Positions 19,620 through 28,621 of a DNA stretch of 64,000 nucleotides are shown in pieces (within the stretch, counting starts at the first letter, position 1; the number at the start of each line of letters is the position of its first letter). Under the pieces are notes generated by a model, which saw only the letters and a program-made list of their open reading frames with translations, had not been told where the DNA came from and did not search any database. Position numbers and translations under genes: made by a program. Origin of the DNA: Brevundimonas naejangsanensis DSM 23858 (GTDB taxonomy: Bacteria > Pseudomonadota > Alphaproteobacteria > Caulobacterales > Caulobacteraceae); the NCBI RefSeq assembly GCF_000421705.1, contig NZ_ATXN01000002.1:930001-994000 (forward strand). Direction: 5' to 3'.

Positions 19620-20632
19620 AACTGAACACCCCCCGCTGGTGGTATAGCCGCGAGCGTCGCCACGCCCCGGTGACGCGGATGCTGCTGAAGCCCGCCTCAT
19701 GGCTGTGGGCGGGCGTGACGGCGCGCAAGATCGCCAGCGCCACGCCGGTCGATCCCGGCGCGGCGGTCGTCTCCATCGGCAATCTGACCGTCGGCGGCTC
19801 GGGCAAAACGCCGATCGCGCGTGAGACGCTACGCCTGCTGCGCGCTCAAGGGATCGAGGCCGCCGCCCTGTCGCGCGGCTATGGCGGCAAGCTCGAAGGC
19901 CCGGTCCGTGTCGATCCGGCCGTCCACACCGCCGCCGATGTCGGCGACGAACCCCTGATGCTGGCGCAAGGATCGCCCGCCTGGATCGCCCGAGATCGCG
20001 TCAAAGGCGCCCGCGCCGCAGCGGCCGATGGCGTCGCCGTCCTGGTGCTGGACGACGCCCATCAGAATCCTTCGTTGAAGAAGGCGATCAGCCTGATCGT
20101 GGTCGATGGCGAGACGCGCGGCGGCGAATGGCCGTTCGGCGACGGCTCGGTCTTTCCCTCCGGCCCGATGCGCGAACCCCTGAAGGCGGGGCTGGCGCGC
20201 GCAGACGCCGTGGTGGTGCTGCTGCCCACCGACCTGGCCGAGGTCGATCCTGAATTGATCGAGGTTTTCGACAGCCTGCCCGTCTTCATCGCCCGACTGG
20301 CGCCCGAAGGCCCGCCGCCGCCGGGACCGCAGGTCGGCTTCGCAGGCATCGCCAAGCCGTGGAAGGTGGAGCGGTCGCTGATCGCCGCCGGATGCGATCT
20401 GAAGGACTTCGTCCCCTTCCCCGACCACGCCGAACTGTCGGATCGCGACTTCGCCTTTCTGAATGATCGGGCGTCGGTCTACGGCGCCGGTCTGGTGACG
20501 ACGGAAAAGGACTGGGTCCGGCTCAGCCCAGAAAGAAGGGCCAGGGTTTCACCCTGGCCCGTCGTCGCTCGTTTCGAGGATGAGGCGGCTTTCACCGCCT
20601 TCCTGCTGGATCGGCTGAAGCCTCAGTCCTGA
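19616..20632 (+). CDS. lpxK: Tetraacyldisaccharide 4'-kinase
   Basis: Phosphorylates the 4' position of the lipid A disaccharide at the inner membrane; 338 residues. The P-loop GNLTVGGSGKTP is at 55-66 and LSRGYGG follows. The DDAHQNPSL motif (D146, D147) corresponds to the family's DDGxQ block with the catalytic aspartate. The start is GTG overlapping the waaA stop (GTGA). The 3' end overlaps the convergent amidohydrolase by 10 bases. It closes the msbA-DUF374-waaA-lpxK operon. Confidence 0.96.
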   Translation: MKLNTPRWWYSRERRHAPVTRMLLKPASWLWAGVTARKIASATPVDPGAAVVSIGNLTVGGSGKTPIARETLRLLRAQGIEAAALSRGYGGKLEGPVRVDPAVHTAADVGDEPLMLAQGSPAWIARDRVKGARAAAADGVAVLVLDDAHQNPSLKKAISLIVVDGETRGGEWPFGDGSVFPSGPMREPLKAGLARADAVVVLLPTDLAEVDPELIEVFDSLPVFIARLAPEGPPPPGPQVGFAGIAKPWKVERSLIAAGCDLKDFVPFPDHAELSDRDFAFLNDRASVYGAGLVTTEKDWVRLSPERRARVSPWPVVARFEDEAAFTAFLLDRLKPQS

Positions 20633-21939
20633 CGGAAGACCTGGCCGCCCTTCATGACGAAGCGGACGCGCTCAAGCTCGGTCACATCGTTCAGAGGGTC
20701 GCCGGCGACGGCGATCAGATCGGCCGGCATGCCCGGCGCGATACGGCCCGCTTCGGCCGAGATCTTCAGGTGCTCGGCGGCGCCGATCGTGGCCGACTGA
20801 ATGGCCTCCAGCGGCGTCAGACCTGCGCGCACCAGCAGGGCGAACTCCTGGGCGTTGTCGCCGTGGGCCGAGACGCCCGAGTCGGTGCCGAAGGCGATCT
20901 TGACCCCGCCGCGATGGGCGCGGGCGGCCATGTCCAGCATCTTGGGACCGGCTTCAAGAGCCTTGGCCGTCTGGGCCGGAGTGAAGAAGTTTTCAGGGCC
21001 CGAGGCCACGCGCGCGACGAAGTCGCCCGCCAGCAGGGTCGGCACCAGCCAGGCGCCGTTGGCCTTGAACAGGCGCATGGACTCATCATCCAGATAGGTG
21101 CCGTGCTCGATGGAATCGCCGCCCGCCTTCAGGAAGGCGTTGATGCCGTCGACGCCGTGGGCGTGGGCGGTGACCTGACGGCCCATGCGGTGCGCAACCT
21201 CGACGATGGAGGCCAGTTCATCCTGGGTGAACTGCTGGTTCAGACCGGCGGCGGTGTTCGACAGCACGCCGCCCGTGGCCGTGATCTTGATGATGTCGGC
21301 GCCCGCGCGAACCTGGGTCCGCACCGCGCGGCGGCAGTCTTCGGCCCCCGAGCAGACGCTCTCGTTCGACAGGACGTGCAGGATGTCTTCGCGATAGCCG
21401 TTGGCGTCGCCATGGCCGCCGTGGACCGAGACGGACGAACCAGCGGCGATGATGCGCGGTCCGGCCACGTCGCCGCGCCGCACCGCGTCACGCAGGGCGA
21501 AGATCGACTCATTGGCGCCGCCCAGGTCCGCCACCGTGGTGAAGCCTGCATTCAGGGTGCGACGGGCGTGACGCGCCCCGACCATCGCCTGGTCGGCGTT
21601 CGACATGGTCAGCCGGTCCAGACGGCTGTTCGGGCTCTGCTCGCTGCCCAGATGGACGTGGCTGTCGATCAGGCCGGGCAGCACGAAGGCCGAGCGCAGA
21701 TCGACGACGTTCCCCTCGCCGACGAAGCCGTCGCGGATTTCGACAACCTGGTTCCCTCTGATCACGAGAGTTTTATCGCGCAGCACCCGGCCGCTGGCCG
21801 GATCGGCCAAAAGCCGCCCCACTTGGACGAACTTCGTCGCCTGTTCAGCCGAAACCGGCGCTGCCGCCGGGGCTTGGCGCGCCTCGGCGCCGGTGGCAGC
21901 CAAAACAGCTGCGGTCACAATCAGGGCAAGCTTTTTCAT
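20623..21939 (-). CDS. Secreted amidohydrolase (imidazolonepropionase/prolidase-like)
   Basis: A 438-residue binuclear metal hydrolase of the amidohydrolase superfamily with a signal peptide (MKKLALIVTAAVLAATGAEA). Metal and catalytic residues are in place: H94 and H96 in DSHVHLG, carboxylated K218 in DIIKITATGG, H259/H261 in TAHAHG, H279 in SIEHG, and D353 in FGTDSG. This pattern fits the exported Xaa-Pro or Xaa-Arg/Lys dipeptidase group characterised partly from Caulobacter. The exact peptide preference is unknown. GGGAGGG lies before the ATG. It is divergent from the next gene. Confidence 0.92.
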   Translation of the reverse strand: MKKLALIVTAAVLAATGAEARQAPAAAPVSAEQATKFVQVGRLLADPASGRVLRDKTLVIRGNQVVEIRDGFVGEGNVVDLRSAFVLPGLIDSHVHLGSEQSPNSRLDRLTMSNADQAMVGARHARRTLNAGFTTVADLGGANESIFALRDAVRRGDVAGPRIIAAGSSVSVHGGHGDANGYREDILHVLSNESVCSGAEDCRRAVRTQVRAGADIIKITATGGVLSNTAAGLNQQFTQDELASIVEVAHRMGRQVTAHAHGVDGINAFLKAGGDSIEHGTYLDDESMRLFKANGAWLVPTLLAGDFVARVASGPENFFTPAQTAKALEAGPKMLDMAARAHRGGVKIAFGTDSGVSAHGDNAQEFALLVRAGLTPLEAIQSATIGAAEHLKISAEAGRIAPGMPADLIAVAGDPLNDVTELERVRFVMKGGQVFRQD

Positions 21940-22066
21940 GTATCCCTCCCGTTACTGAAGCGCGCAACATAACCATTCCAATCTTCCCGCCAAGGCCAAG
22001 GTTGCGTTCTAACGACGGTTCATGAAACAAGCCGATACAGTTGTTTAACCGTGCGAGGGGCGTCGC

Positions 22067-22765
22067 ATGCGGCTTTCCAGACGTGGCTTGATTTTGGGCG
22101 GTTCGGCCCTGTTGGCGGGGTGCTCCTCCGCCGCCTCCACCTCTCAACTTCAGCTCGCCGGAGCCGTCGCTCCAACGCTGCCTATCGTACCTGAGCGCGC
22201 GCGCACAGCCCATGTGCAGATGGCGGACGCCGGGACGACGATCGACCCCCACGGCATTGTGCGTCCGGACCTGATCGAGCGCGCCCGCGCTGCTATGGAC
22301 GTGCACGGTCATAAGATATCGAAGCGCGACCGGATGTATCTGGTCGATTTCCAGAAGTTCTCGGGCGAGGACCGCCTGTACGAAGTCGATCTGGAAGGCG
22401 GCTGGGTCACGGCTTATCGCACCAGCCACGGCCGCGGATCGGACCCGGCGCATTCAGGCTATGCGCAGCAGTTCTCGAACCGCCCGGACAGCCATATGTC
22501 CTCGATCGGCGCCTACGCTACGGCGGGCGCCAGCTGGGGCAGCCAGCAAGGGCCGAACGTCCTGCTGGACGGGCTGGAGTATTCCAACAATCTGGCGCGC
22601 GAGCGGGCCATCATCATCCACGGCGCCGACTACGCAGACCCGGCCTTTTTGGCGCGCCAGGGCAAGCTGGGCCGGTCCTACGGCTGCTTCTCGGTGTCCC
22701 ACGCCGACCTGGTCCCCTTGCGCGAACGCATGGGCGAAGGGCGGCTGTTGTTCGCGATGATCTGA
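22067..22765 (+). CDS. L,D-transpeptidase-fold lipoprotein (YkuD_2 type)
   Basis: A 232-residue envelope protein of the murein L,D-transpeptidase catalytic-domain family. The N-terminus SRRGLILGGSALLAGC has both a twin-arginine and a lipobox pattern, so it may be a Tat-exported lipoprotein with C19 lipidated. The catalytic region has H185 in IIIHGADY and C207 in GRSYGCFSV. The substrate is presumably peptidoglycan stem peptides, for cross-linking or protein attachment. GAGGGG sits a good distance before the ATG. It is monocistronic, divergent from the amidohydrolase and convergent with purD. Confidence 0.9.
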   Translation: MRLSRRGLILGGSALLAGCSSAASTSQLQLAGAVAPTLPIVPERARTAHVQMADAGTTIDPHGIVRPDLIERARAAMDVHGHKISKRDRMYLVDFQKFSGEDRLYEVDLEGGWVTAYRTSHGRGSDPAHSGYAQQFSNRPDSHMSSIGAYATAGASWGSQQGPNVLLDGLEYSNNLARERAIIIHGADYADPAFLARQGKLGRSYGCFSVSHADLVPLRERMGEGRLLFAMI

Positions 22766-22781
22766 AGCCGCCCGGGCCGCG

Positions 22782-24059
22782 TCAGCGCGGCTCCAGCGCC
22801 CGCCAGCCGATGTCGGTGCGGTGGAAGCCGCCCGGCCAGTCGATCTTGGCGATGGCCTCATAGGCGCGCTCACGCGCCTGGGCCACGTCGTCGCCATAGG
22901 CGCAGACGTTCAGCACCCGACCGCCCGCCGCCGCCAGGACGCCGTCGTCACGCAGCCTGGTCCCCGCGTGGAAGACCTGGACGTGCGGTCCGAAGTCCTG
23001 ATCCGCGCCGCGAATGACCGAGCCTTCCAGCGGGCTGTCGGGATAGCCCTTGGCCGCCAGCACCACGCAGATGACCACGCCGGGCTTGAAGACCGGCGCC
23101 GGCGCCTGGGTCAGGTCGCCGCGCGCGCAGGCCAGCAGCAGCGGCACGACATCGCCGTCCAGCCGCATCATCAGCACCTGACATTCGGGGTCGCCGAAGC
23201 GGGCGTTGAACTCGACCACCTTGGGGCCTTCAGTCGTCGCCATCAGGCCGACATAGAGGACGCCGCGATAGGGAACGCCTTCCTCGGCCATCTTCTGGAT
23301 GGTCGGAACGACCACGCGCTCATTGGCGGCGTCGGTGAAGGCCGCCGTGAAGACGGGCGCAGGCGAATATGCGCCCATGCCGCCGGTGTTGGGGCCCATG
23401 TCGCCGTCAAAGGCGCGCTTGTGGTCCTGCGCGCCGCCGAACAACACCGACCGCGTCCCATCCGACAGGACGAAGAGGGAGCCCTCTTCCCCGTCCATGA
23501 ACTCTTCGATCACCACGCGCGCCCCGGCCGCGCCGAACCGGCCGCCCAGCATTCGTGCGATCTCGGCCTCGGCGTCGGCGCGATCGGGGCTGATGGCCAC
23601 GCCCTTGCCCGCCGCCAGACCGTCGGCCTTGATGACATAGGGGGCCGCATACCGATCCAGCGCCGCCTTGGCCGAGGCGACGTCCTCATAAACGCCATAG
23701 CCCGCCGTCGGAATGCCGTGGCGCTGCAGGAAGGCCTTGGAAAAGGCCTTGGAGGTTTCCAGTTGCGCCGCCGCCTGCGTCGGGCCGAAGCAGGGGATGC
23801 CCGCCGCGTGCAGACGGTCGGCCAAGCCCTCGGCGAGGGCCGATTCAGGCCCGACGACGACCAGATCGGCCTTCATCTCGCGCGCCAGGGCCGCCAGGCC
23901 TTCCGCGTCCGTCGCCTTCAGGTCGGGCCGCATCTCGCCCAGCGAAGCCATGCCGGGATTGCCGGGCGCGACGACAAGCCGCGTGACCAGCGGCGACTGG
24001 GCGATCTTCCAGGCCAGGGCGTGTTCGCGCCCTCCCGATCCGACGAGCAGAATGTTCAT
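22782..24059 (-). CDS. purD: Phosphoribosylamine-glycine ligase
   Basis: Joins glycine to phosphoribosylamine with ATP, the second step of purine synthesis; 425 residues, ATP-grasp fold, cytosolic. The N-terminus NILLVGSGGREHALAWKI and the block MGPNTGGMGAYSPAP are family signatures, and EFNARFGDPECQ is the conserved metal/ATP segment. Nothing is unusual in the length or start. Confidence 0.97.
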   Translation of the reverse strand: MNILLVGSGGREHALAWKIAQSPLVTRLVVAPGNPGMASLGEMRPDLKATDAEGLAALAREMKADLVVVGPESALAEGLADRLHAAGIPCFGPTQAAAQLETSKAFSKAFLQRHGIPTAGYGVYEDVASAKAALDRYAAPYVIKADGLAAGKGVAISPDRADAEAEIARMLGGRFGAAGARVVIEEFMDGEEGSLFVLSDGTRSVLFGGAQDHKRAFDGDMGPNTGGMGAYSPAPVFTAAFTDAANERVVVPTIQKMAEEGVPYRGVLYVGLMATTEGPKVVEFNARFGDPECQVLMMRLDGDVVPLLLACARGDLTQAPAPVFKPGVVICVVLAAKGYPDSPLEGSVIRGADQDFGPHVQVFHAGTRLRDDGVLAAAGGRVLNVCAYGDDVAQARERAYEAIAKIDWPGGFHRTDIGWRALEPR

Positions 24060-24131
24060 CCGGGCGGAATGGCCGCACGCGCCGTCCCGGTCAAGCGCCG
24101 GAAAGGGTTAGCGGACGCAAGATCATGCAAA

Positions 24132-24551
24132 TCAGGGCATCCAGGCGGGCATGGCTTTCAACTGCTCCAGCGTCATGTCCGACACCAGGTCATAGTCGTC
24201 GCCTTCCTTGCGGGGCGTAAGGCCATCCAACGAAATACGCACCCAGCGCGGCCCGCCCTCGCCTGCCGGCTCGATGATCAGCCCGGTGATGGCGCCCGAA
24301 GCGTCCACATCGACCTTCTGGACGTCGCCCAGATCAATCCCCGCCGGGGTGATGAGATCGGCGTCCTCCAGTTGCTTGACGGTCAGACCCAGCGCCGTCG
24401 CGCCCGCCGCAGGAGCGGCCGTATGCGTCATCCTCGGCGCCGAGGCCGCGTCGGGCGAAGCTTCCGGCGTCTTTGCCGGCTTGGGCGGCGCCTCTGAGCA
24501 GGCCGCCATCAAAGCTGCGGCCGAGGCGGCGGCGAGCAATATCCTCATCAT
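24132..24551 (-). CDS. Lipoprotein with PRC-barrel-like domain
   Basis: A 139-residue predicted lipoprotein: signal MMRILLAAASAAALMAAC with a lipobox ending at the cysteine. A proline/alanine-rich linker follows, then a C-terminal region, DLGDVQKVDVDASGAITGL and DMTLEQLKAMPAW, that resembles PRC-barrel repeats. AGGAGG is 5 bases before the first of two adjacent ATGs (24551, 24548). It sits 14 bases after a small membrane-protein gene on the same strand, so they probably form an operon. Function unknown. Confidence 0.75.
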   Translation of the reverse strand: MMRILLAAASAAALMAACSEAPPKPAKTPEASPDAASAPRMTHTAAPAAGATALGLTVKQLEDADLITPAGIDLGDVQKVDVDASGAITGLIIEPAGEGGPRWVRISLDGLTPRKEGDDYDLVSDMTLEQLKAMPAWMP

Positions 24552-24565
24552 CACGTCCTCCTGTC

Positions 24566-24745
24566 CTAGATCAGAGCCGAGACCACATAGACGCCGGCGC
24601 CGGCCAAAAGAATCACGCCCAGAATCAGCCACGGGCTGAGCGCCGGATTATGGCTGCGGCGCGCCAGGTCGCGCTCACGCGCCTGATCGGGCGGCAGGGC
24701 GTCGTCCGTAGCGTCTTCCGGCAGCGGGTCTGGGGACTGCACCAT
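24566..24745 (-). CDS. Small single-pass membrane protein
   Basis: A 59-residue protein: an acidic N-terminal part, then the segment RDLARRSHNPALSPW leading into one helix (LILGVILLAGAGVYVVSAL). The shape is a tail-anchored or single-pass inner-membrane protein with its N-terminus in the cytoplasm. It is divergent from xseA with about 90 bases between starts and is followed by the PRC-barrel-like lipoprotein. Function unknown. Confidence 0.65.
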   Translation of the reverse strand: MVQSPDPLPEDATDDALPPDQARERDLARRSHNPALSPWLILGVILLAGAGVYVVSALI

Positions 24746-24835
24746 GATGCGCGAACGCGCGCGGAGAGGCGCCCGTTCCGCCACGCTTGCCGCAGACGCC
24801 TTTGCGGGCGCGACGGCGGCGTCTAGGATGGCGCC

Positions 24836-26434
24836 ATGACCTCCGACGACGACTACGCTTTCGAGGGCGCGGCCCCGCAACCCGCCCGCGACAACAATCC
24901 GCCGCTGTCGATCTCGGAGCTGAGCTTCGCCCTGAAGCGCACCTTGGAGGAACGCTTCGGCCATGTGCGGCTGCGCGGCGAAATCTCCAAGGTGAACCGC
25001 CACGCCTCGGGCCACGTCTACCTGACGCTGAAGGACGACAAATCGGCCATCGACGGCGTGATCTGGAAGGGCGTGGTGCGCGGTCTGGGCGTCCAGCCCG
25101 AGACGGGGCTGGAGGTCATCGTCACCGGCAAGATCACCTCCTATCCGGCGCGCTCTTCCTATCAGATCGTGATCGAGAGCATGGAGGCGGCGGGCGCGGG
25201 CGCCCTGCTGGCCCAGCTGGAGCGGCTGAAGGTCCGCTTGCGCGACGAGGGCCTGTTCGACCCGGCGAAGAAGCAAGCTCTGCCCGCTTTCCCGGCAACC
25301 ATCGGCGTCATCACCAGCCCCACCGGCGCCGTCATCCGCGACATCCTGCACCGCATCGCCGAGCGCTGGCCCTGCCGCGTCATCGTCTGGCCCGTTGTGG
25401 TTCAGGGCGACGCCGCCTGCGGCCAGGTGTCGAACGCCATCCGCGGCTTCGACCAGATGACGCCTGACGGGCCGATCCCCCGCCCGGACCTGCTGATCGT
25501 CGCGCGCGGCGGCGGCTCGGTCGAGGACCTGTGGTGCTTCAACGACGAGGGTCTGGCGCGCACGGTCGCAGCCGCCCGCATCCCCATAATCTCGGCCGTC
25601 GGGCACGAGACCGACACCACCCTGATCGACTTCGTCTCCGACCGCCGGGCGCCGACTCCGACCGGGGCGGCCGAAATCGCCACGCCGGTGCTGGCCGATC
25701 TGCGCTGGGCGCTCAGCGATCTGGAGGGCCGCCTGTCGCGCGCCGGGGCGCGGATGCTGGAGGACCGCCGCACCCGCCTGCGCGCCGTCGCGCGCGGCCT
25801 GCCCGCCCGCCCCGAAGACCTGCTGGCCCTGCCGCAGCAACGACTGGACCTCGCCGCCAGCCGCCTCGGTTCGGGCCTGCACCGCAACGTCGCCGTGCAT
25901 GAGCGACAGTTGGCGGTCGCGGCCGGTCGACTGACGCCTGGCCTGCTGCGCGCCCGCGTCGAGCGAGGTCAGGACCGCCTGCGCGGCGCCGCCGACCGTC
26001 TGGGCTCCGCGCTTCAGGCCGGGGTCGCCCGCAACGAGCGCCGCCTGCTGCAAACGGCGGGCCGCCTCAGCCCCGCGCCCCTGCACCGCCGCCTTGATCA
26101 GAGACAGGCGCGGCTGGAGGCGCTGAGCGTACGTCTGGACGGGGTCATGCCGCGTCGGCTGGAGCGCGCCGAGGACCGCCTCGCCTCCCTGTCCCGCGCC
26201 CTGACGACGCTGAACCCCAAGACGCCCAAACCCGGCTTCGCCCGCATCGAGGACGCCCAGGGCGCCATGATCGCCTCTGCCGCCGCCCTGTCGCCGGGTC
26301 AGACGGTGCAGATCGTCTTCGGCGACGGCGCCAAGGGCGCGACGATCGACGGCGAGGGTGGGATGCCGCGCCCCACGCCCAAGTCCGCACCGCGCCCGAA
26401 GGCCCCTCCTGCCGGACAGGGCGACCTGTTCTAA
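24836..26434 (+). CDS. xseA: Exodeoxyribonuclease VII large subunit
   Basis: The large subunit of ExoVII, which degrades single-stranded DNA with help from XseB; 532 residues, somewhat longer than the usual 400-460. The N-terminal OB fold ([38 protein letters not shown]) is typical, followed by the nuclease core [32 protein letters not shown] and SAVGHETD. A long basic coiled-coil region with repeated RL-x-R patterns covers roughly residues 290-460, and the C-terminus is proline-rich. XseB is not nearby. Confidence 0.96.
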   Translation: MTSDDDYAFEGAAPQPARDNNPPLSISELSFALKRTLEERFGHVRLRGEISKVNRHASGHVYLTLKDDKSAIDGVIWKGVVRGLGVQPETGLEVIVTGKITSYPARSSYQIVIESMEAAGAGALLAQLERLKVRLRDEGLFDPAKKQALPAFPATIGVITSPTGAVIRDILHRIAERWPCRVIVWPVVVQGDAACGQVSNAIRGFDQMTPDGPIPRPDLLIVARGGGSVEDLWCFNDEGLARTVAAARIPIISAVGHETDTTLIDFVSDRRAPTPTGAAEIATPVLADLRWALSDLEGRLSRAGARMLEDRRTRLRAVARGLPARPEDLLALPQQRLDLAASRLGSGLHRNVAVHERQLAVAAGRLTPGLLRARVERGQDRLRGAADRLGSALQAGVARNERRLLQTAGRLSPAPLHRRLDQRQARLEALSVRLDGVMPRRLERAEDRLASLSRALTTLNPKTPKPGFARIEDAQGAMIASAAALSPGQTVQIVFGDGAKGATIDGEGGMPRPTPKSAPRPKAPPAGQGDLF

Positions 26435-26446
26435 CTTCTAATAACT

Positions 26447-26577
26447 CCGCTCCTCCCGGCGGACGCCGGGACCCAGTGCTTTGGCTTCAACCTCAGCGCT
26501 TGAAAACTCGGCGCCAGTCTCCAGAGAACCGAGCGCGTCGCTCTCACTGGGTCCCGGCGTCCGCCGGGATGAGCGGG
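26447..26577. repeat. Second copy of the inverted-repeat element, overlapping a coding end
   Basis: Arms at 26447-26478 and 26545-26577 carry the same sequence as the element at 5887-6003, with one mismatch between arms. It lies between the convergent ends of xseA and the DmpA-type peptidase gene. The right arm runs into the peptidase gene, whose stop codon is at the inner edge of that arm. Confidence 0.87.
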
Positions 26578-27761
26578 TTTAAAGGGGCCGCGCCGCCGGC
26601 CTCGCCCAGCACCGCCTTCACCGCCTCGATGTCCAGCGCCTCAACCGTCACCGGCTTGCCATCAATGACCGAGGTCGTCGTCTGCGCCTTCAACAGGGAG
26701 TTGAGGATGGCCTCCTCCGTCGCCTCGGCGACCGCGACGAACAGGGGCGACATCCGGTCGTTGGGCCAGTCCGCGACCATCGCCTGCCCCGACCGGCGTT
26801 CCGATGTCCGTCGCACGCCATCCGCCGTCGAAAACGCGATTGCATAGTCTCCTGACCCGTTCGAGAAGGCCGCCCCCGTCCGCGCCAGACCGGCGAAGGC
26901 GCGGTTCGCCAGCCGCTCCAGATTGCGGTCCGACAGCGGCGCATCGGTCGCCACCACGATCATGATGGAGCCGTCGGCGCGCTCATTCTCCACCTCTTCG
27001 CGCAGGTAGTAACGGCCCAGCCGCACCCCGACCGGCGCCCCGTCGATGCTCAAGACCCCGCCGTAGTTCGACTGGACCAGCACACCCACGGTGAAGCCGC
27101 CCAGACTATCGGGCAGCTTACGCGAACTGGTGCCGATCCCGCCCTTGAAACCGAAAGCAATGGTGCCCGTCCCTGCGCCGACCGCGCCCTGCTCGACCGG
27201 GCCTGTCGTCGCCGTCTCGATGGCCCGCACCACGTCGGCGGCCGTGACGACGCGCGCGCGGATATCGTTCAGCCCGCCATCGTTCGTCTCGCCCACCACG
27301 GCGTTGACCGAGCGGACATCCTCATGCCCCGGCTGTTTCAGCGTCCAGTCCAGAACGCCGTCGATCCCTCGCGCCACGGACAGGGTGTTGGTCAGGATGA
27401 TGGGCGTCTCGATCTCGCCCAGCTCCCTGATCTGGGTCGCGCCCGCCAGCTTGCCGAAGCCGTTGGCGACCGACAGCCCGGCCGGAACCTTGTCGCGGAA
27501 CAGGGAGCCGCCGTGCGGCACGATGGCGGTGACGCCAGTGCGGATGCTGTCCCCCGAATGCAGCGTCACCTGCCCCACTTTTACGCCCGCCACATCAGTG
27601 ATGGCGTTCAACGGTCCCGGCGACAGTATGCCCGGCGCCCGTCCGAGGTCGCGGATCGTCGGGCGCGCCTCCGCCCCAGCCTGAGCGTTCACGCCGGAGG
27701 CGGCGGCCAGAACGGCGGCCGAAACGGCGACGGCGAGAACGGCGGCGGGCGATCGAGACAT
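26544..27761 (-). CDS. P1-family (DmpA-type) aminopeptidase, exported
   Basis: A 405-residue member of the DmpA/BapA family of N-terminal-nucleophile peptidases, which release N-terminal residues, often D- or beta-amino acids. A signal peptide covers about the first 28 residues (AVLAVAVSAAVLAAASGVNA). The self-processing site is in GFKGGIGTSSRKL, where cleavage before the serine frees the nucleophile. NDGGLNDIRAR and VATDAPLSDRNLERL are family blocks. The last residues, PLIPADAGTQ, are encoded by an arm of an intergenic repeat. An upstream in-frame extension to 28127 is rejected because it lacks the signal-peptide start. Confidence 0.9.
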   Translation of the reverse strand: MSRSPAAVLAVAVSAAVLAAASGVNAQAGAEARPTIRDLGRAPGILSPGPLNAITDVAGVKVGQVTLHSGDSIRTGVTAIVPHGGSLFRDKVPAGLSVANGFGKLAGATQIRELGEIETPIILTNTLSVARGIDGVLDWTLKQPGHEDVRSVNAVVGETNDGGLNDIRARVVTAADVVRAIETATTGPVEQGAVGAGTGTIAFGFKGGIGTSSRKLPDSLGGFTVGVLVQSNYGGVLSIDGAPVGVRLGRYYLREEVENERADGSIMIVVATDAPLSDRNLERLANRAFAGLARTGAAFSNGSGDYAIAFSTADGVRRTSERRSGQAMVADWPNDRMSPLFVAVAEATEEAILNSLLKAQTTTSVIDGKPVTVEALDIEAVKAVLGEAGGAAPLNPLIPADAGTQ

Positions 27762-27848
27762 GAAATATCCGGCAGATAACGGAGGCGCACGGCCAGATGA
27801 CCGCGATTCGGCTCTCGTGCCGCACCCGGTCCGCGCTATGATGGCCCC

Positions 27849-28058
27849 ATGAGCACGCAGATTCCTCAAGACTCGGGCCAGACGGCCAGCCTGCACTATG
27901 GCGACGGCGAGTTCGCTGTTCTGTCCGCCGGCGCCTTTGTGCGTTGCGCCGTCAGCGGCGTCGCCATTCCCCTGGCGGCCCTGCGCTACTGGTCGGTAGA
28001 GCGACAGGAGGCCTATGCCGGGCCGCGCGAATATCTCGCCGCCCAGCCGCCGGGTTGA
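27849..28058 (+). CDS. DUF2093 protein
   Basis: A 69-residue protein with the DUF2093 pattern: LHYGDGEFAVLSAGAFVRCA, then SGVAIPLAALRYWSVERQEA. The family has no known function; its size suggests a soluble accessory protein. It is divergent from the DmpA-type gene and 68 bases ahead of a response regulator. Confidence 0.88.
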   Translation: MSTQIPQDSGQTASLHYGDGEFAVLSAGAFVRCAVSGVAIPLAALRYWSVERQEAYAGPREYLAAQPPG

Positions 28059-28126
28059 GCAGCGACTTTTCTTCGCCCTCCCTGTCCGCCGGATGATCCC
28101 CGGCACCTCCGTTCGCCGGTGTTCCA

Positions 28127-28621
28127 ATGTCCGCCCTGAGTTCGATCCACGTCCTGCTGGTCGACGACAATCCCAATATGCGCGCCATCGTCGCGGCCAT
28201 GCTGAAATCCGTCGGCGTCGGCCGCCTGACCGAGGCCGAGGACGGGGCGGCGGCGCTGGAGTTGCTGCGTCAAGAAGCCGTCGACATCGCCATCGTCGAC
28301 TTCCGCATGAAGCCGATGGACGGGGTGGCCTTCACCCGCGCTGTCCGCAACGAGGCTGACAGCGCCAATCCCTATCTGCCCGTCATCATGATGACGGGCC
28401 ATTCCGAGAAAAGCCGCGTAACCGAGGCGCGCGACGCGGGCGTCACCGAATTCGTCGCCAAGCCGGTCAAGGCCCAGACCCTGCTGACGCGGATCGAGGC
28501 GGTGATCCTGCGTCCCCGCCCCTTCGTGCGTTCGGCCAGCTATTTCGGCCCAGACCGTCGCCGCACGCGAACCGAGAGCTACGCCGGTCCGTTCCGTCGC
28601 GCCGACGACACAGCGATTTAG
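28127..28621 (+). CDS. Single-domain response regulator
   Basis: A 164-residue CheY-like receiver without an output domain. Acidic pocket D13/D14 in LLVDDNPNM, phosphoacceptor D58 in IVDFRMKPMDG, T90 in IMMTGHS and K112 in VAKPVK are all present. A basic tail after residue 125 contains SYFGPDRRRTRTESYAGPFR, a tail type I associate with alphaproteobacterial receivers. No kinase is adjacent, so partner and output are unknown. Its stop overlaps the convergent acyltransferase stop by 4 bases (TTAG). Confidence 0.93.
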   Translation: MSALSSIHVLLVDDNPNMRAIVAAMLKSVGVGRLTEAEDGAAALELLRQEAVDIAIVDFRMKPMDGVAFTRAVRNEADSANPYLPVIMMTGHSEKSRVTEARDAGVTEFVAKPVKAQTLLTRIEAVILRPRPFVRSASYFGPDRRRTRTESYAGPFRRADDTAI

